Source: JAICLL01 sp035252155 (lineage in GTDB: Bacteria; Planctomycetota; Planctomycetia; Pirellulales; JAICIG01). Taken from it: a stretch of DNA of 6,057 nucleotides. The stretch is taken from positions 1-6,057 of the forward strand of contig DATFDL010000077.1 of the NCBI GenBank assembly GCA_035252155.1, written 5' to 3'. Under the pieces are notes generated by a model. The model was not told where the DNA came from and ran no database searches. It worked only from the letters and a program-made list of their open reading frames with translations. Position 1 is the first letter of the stretch. The number at the start of each line of letters is the position of its first letter. This document shows, piece after piece, positions 4,717 to 6,057 of the stretch. A program made the position numbers and the translations under genes.

Positions 4717-5736
4717 TCAGCGCAGCGGTGACGGTGCAGCGGTTTGTTGCCCAGCCGCAGGTTGATTTAGCCATTGATCGACGGTTGGCTGCCCTGAGAT
4801 GGCCAAATAGGTAACGGCCCACATCAAAAAGATGAACGACATTGCCGGAAATATACCGACGCAACACGCCAACATGCCAATCAGCCAGACCCCAATGGTT
4901 GCGAGATGCAAGACAAATATGTGCAGTTTATTGCCAGCGGTAAGTTGCCTGGAAACGCCATACGAATCGCCAATGGACAATTTGCGGTCAACAATGAGGT
5001 AAAAATATTGTCCGAACATCAAGGCGAGGATGATACCGGGCACCAGACACAACATCGCGCCTAGCAAATACATCAATGCGAACAACACGCGGGCGATTAG
5101 CAACGGGAAATACCAAGGACCGACTGTAAAAACATCCGCAATGCTAGGTTCTGCTCCACGGGCGATCTTAAGCAGATAGATCGCTAAACCGCCTTCCAGC
5201 CATGTGGAGAAAAGAAGGTTCGGCACCTGGAGACCGAATTGAAAAGGGATCGCGATTGCAGGGTCATCGAGCCGCGCACCACCGCCCGCAAGCAGAGCGG
5301 TGGCAACTTGGCTTACCACCAAGTTGAATATGAAATTGCAAAACCGCACCATCGACCCAGCCAACGTACACATCCAGAACTGCGACTTAAAAATCTCCCA
5401 CGTCCGGTTGAGGATGTCTCCGGCATCGATCGGCGTGGGTTGAAAGGCGCCCGCGACAGGAGGCGTCCCAGGTCGGTAATCGAGCGTCGTCGGCGCCAGC
5501 GGCGATTGATAGGGGTTTACCTCCGCGTCGGGCGCTGGCGCAAGCGGCGGCGCACCGGCACCGAAGGGGCTGCCGGCCTCACCGCCTGGTGGGCCGGCCA
5601 GCGGGCCAGCGGAGCTCAATGGCGTGGGAATCGGCTGCACCGCGCCGCACGACGGGCACTTGGCCTGCTTGCCGCCGGTCTCATCGCCTGTACGCAACAT
5701 CTTGCCGCATTGATCGCAGCGGAATTCGATGGGCAT
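4717..5736 (-). CDS. Zinc-ribbon polytopic membrane protein (paralogue 1, first in operon)
   Basis: The 339-aa product starts MPIEFRCDQCGKML with a zinc ribbon (C7/C10, C27/C30). A linker of about 70 residues rich in Pro, Gly and Ala includes NPYQSPLAPTTLD (74-86), then ILNRTWEIF (108-116) enters a membrane domain. Hydrophobic regions fall near 120-150, 165-190, 209-249 and 270-312, with CLVPGIILALMF and LMWAVTYLAISGQPT as conserved blocks. There is no signal peptide, so the ribbon should face the cytoplasm. It is the promoter-proximal member of the three-gene set and aligns almost throughout with the next gene. The membrane half has lower GC than other genes here (about 45-50% in sampled 60-base lines, against 60-65% in scpA). 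ATG at 5736 is preceded by a weak GGAAG at 10 nt. Function is unknown; a membrane scaffold or sensor role is speculation. Confidence 0.87.
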   Translation of the reverse strand: MPIEFRCDQCGKMLRTGDETGGKQAKCPSCGAVQPIPTPLSSAGPLAGPPGGEAGSPFGAGAPPLAPAPDAEVNPYQSPLAPTTLDYRPGTPPVAGAFQPTPIDAGDILNRTWEIFKSQFWMCTLAGSMVRFCNFIFNLVVSQVATALLAGGGARLDDPAIAIPFQFGLQVPNLLFSTWLEGGLAIYLLKIARGAEPSIADVFTVGPWYFPLLIARVLFALMYLLGAMLCLVPGIILALMFGQYFYLIVDRKLSIGDSYGVSRQLTAGNKLHIFVLHLATIGVWLIGMLACCVGIFPAMSFIFLMWAVTYLAISGQPTVDQWLNQPAAGQQTAAPSPLR

Positions 5737-5754
5737 GATTCAGGAGCTTCCGGG

Positions 5755-5791
5755 GTTACGTTGTTCTGCCTCAGTGCAGAGCGACCGTAAC
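5755..5791 (-). promoter_or_regulatory. Imperfect stem-loop upstream of the zinc-ribbon cluster
   Basis: GTTACG (5755-5760) pairs with CGTAAC (5786-5791), and inside it TTCTGC (5764-5769) pairs with GCAGAG (5776-5781, one G-U) around the loop CTCAGT. On the minus strand this would lie in the leader 19 nt before the ATG of the first cluster gene. It could be a 5' leader structure or the 3' end of something upstream. No promoter could be assigned. Confidence 0.3.
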
Positions 5792-5896
5792 AGCATGGCC
5801 GCCCGGCAAGCATTTTTCCAGCACCTTGAGCCCGTTTTTTGGATTGACGCCGCTTAATTTGCCGTAGCCGAGTTTGCCGGCTCCGTGTAAAAGTAG
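5771..5896 (-). pseudogene. Coding-like frame, possible remnant of a gene 3' end
   Basis: On the minus strand one frame reads through this stretch and ends at TGA (5773-5771). The conceptual peptide includes HGAGKLGYGKLSG and NPKNGLKVLEKCLPGG, which looks more protein-like than a random intergenic translation. The frame stays open upstream to at least 5956 but has no ATG and runs under the start of the plus-strand gene, so an intact gene is unlikely. I recognise no family. It could be the tail of a decayed gene, part of a dispersed repeat, or chance. Confidence 0.2.
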
Positions 5897-5914
5897 CCGC
5901 GATCGTAATGTCGA

Positions 5915-5933
5915 GCGGGCGCCCGCGCGCCCG
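5915..5933. other. GC-rich palindrome before the 5957 gene
   Basis: GCGGGCGCCCGC (5915-5926) is a perfect 12-bp palindrome. An alternative hairpin uses CGGGCGC (5916-5922) and GCGCCCG (5927-5933) with a 4-nt loop. It lies 10-28 nt before the GGAGG of the next gene and could be an operator or leader structure. In GC-rich DNA it may also be chance. Confidence 0.3.
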
Positions 5934-5942
5934 AGGCCGCAT

Positions 5943-5947
5943 GGAGG
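5943..5947 (+). promoter_or_regulatory. Ribosome binding site of the 5957 gene
   Basis: GGAGG at 5943-5947 lies 9 nt before ATG 5957 and is the strongest Shine-Dalgarno match in the window. It favours 5957 over the out-of-frame ATG at 5941, whose reading frame closes at a TAA before the window ends. Confidence 0.7.
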
Positions 5948-5956
5948 CGCCGCGAA

Positions 5957-6057
5957 ATGAGCAAGGAAATCAAAATCGGGTTGGCGGTCATTACCGTCTT
6001 GCTGTGCGTCTTCGCAGGCGTGCTCGCCTGGCGGTTGAAAACCGATAAGCCGGCCGT
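5957..6057 (+). CDS. Membrane-anchored protein, N-terminal fragment
   Basis: Only the first 33 codons are in the window. They read MSKEIKIG, then a hydrophobic segment of about 16-18 residues (LAVITVLLCVFAGVLAW, residues 9-25) and RLKTDKP. This is a short charged cytoplasmic start followed by a single transmembrane anchor, or an uncleaved signal, so the main body probably lies outside the inner membrane. Planctomycete proteins with similar starts often carry a C-terminal LysM domain, from memory, but nothing in this fragment proves it. The start is supported by GGAGG at 9 nt. The gene is divergent from the zinc-ribbon cluster across about 220 bp. Confidence 0.7.
   Translation, partial: MSKEIKIGLAVITVLLCVFAGVLAWRLKTDKPA

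Noticed and set aside
5795..5857. 20-codon plus-strand ORF (MAARQAFFQHLEPVFWIDAA)
   Set aside because: It has no ribosome binding site and lies opposite the more protein-like minus-strand frame; too short to support as a gene or leader peptide.
5844..5872. Promoter with TTGACG at 5844-5849 for the 5957 gene
   Set aside because: The -35-like box is good, but no acceptable -10 lies 16-18 nt downstream (the position reads GCCGAG).

Overview
The window looks like ordinary chromosome from a planctomycete, probably of the Pirellulales type. I infer this from three things: the GC-rich but uneven composition, the N-terminal zinc ribbons reading MPIEF(R/C)CxQCGK in front of membrane domains, and the NPYxSPL linker motifs. 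Simple heptamer and palindromic repeats packed between genes also fit. No search was possible, so the taxonomic call rests on recognition alone.

Layout. Bases 1-75 are a large dyad repeat whose left edge is cut by the window. Next comes a HIT-family nucleotide hydrolase/phosphorylase on the minus strand (124-651, TTG start), with a stem-loop at its stop codon. It is divergent from scpA on the plus strand (898-1686, GTG start). The gap between them holds a 166-bp element bounded by opposed heptamer arrays, 4 x GGGTTCA and 6 x TGAACCC, and the second array ends 7 nt before the scpA start. A third, unrelated dyad repeat (1707-1780) separates scpA from an RNase Z-like metallo-beta-lactamase-fold gene (1852-2691). 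That gene converges on the next minus-strand gene with only 4 nt between the two stop codons.

Bases 2696-5736 hold three minus-strand genes in tandem, transcribed right to left as 4717-5736, 3649-4686 and 2696-3631. Each encodes an N-terminal CxxC...CxxC zinc ribbon, a Pro/Ala-rich linker with an NPYxSPL motif, and a polytopic membrane domain. The first two are clear paralogues. The third carries the same front end on a different, Yip1-like membrane domain. Gaps of 30 and 17 nt suggest one operon.

Bases 5737-5956 are a divergent intergenic region with stem-loops and a coding-like minus-strand reading frame. A new plus-strand gene starts at 5957 (membrane-anchored N-terminus) and runs off the window.

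How the genes relate. HIT, scpA and RNase Z-like are housekeeping genes in nucleotide metabolism, chromosome condensation and RNA processing, with no evident shared pathway. The zinc-ribbon cluster is the one group that looks like a functional unit, probably at the inner membrane, but its role is unknown. The most unusual content is the set of three different inverted-repeat families in the first 1.8 kb.
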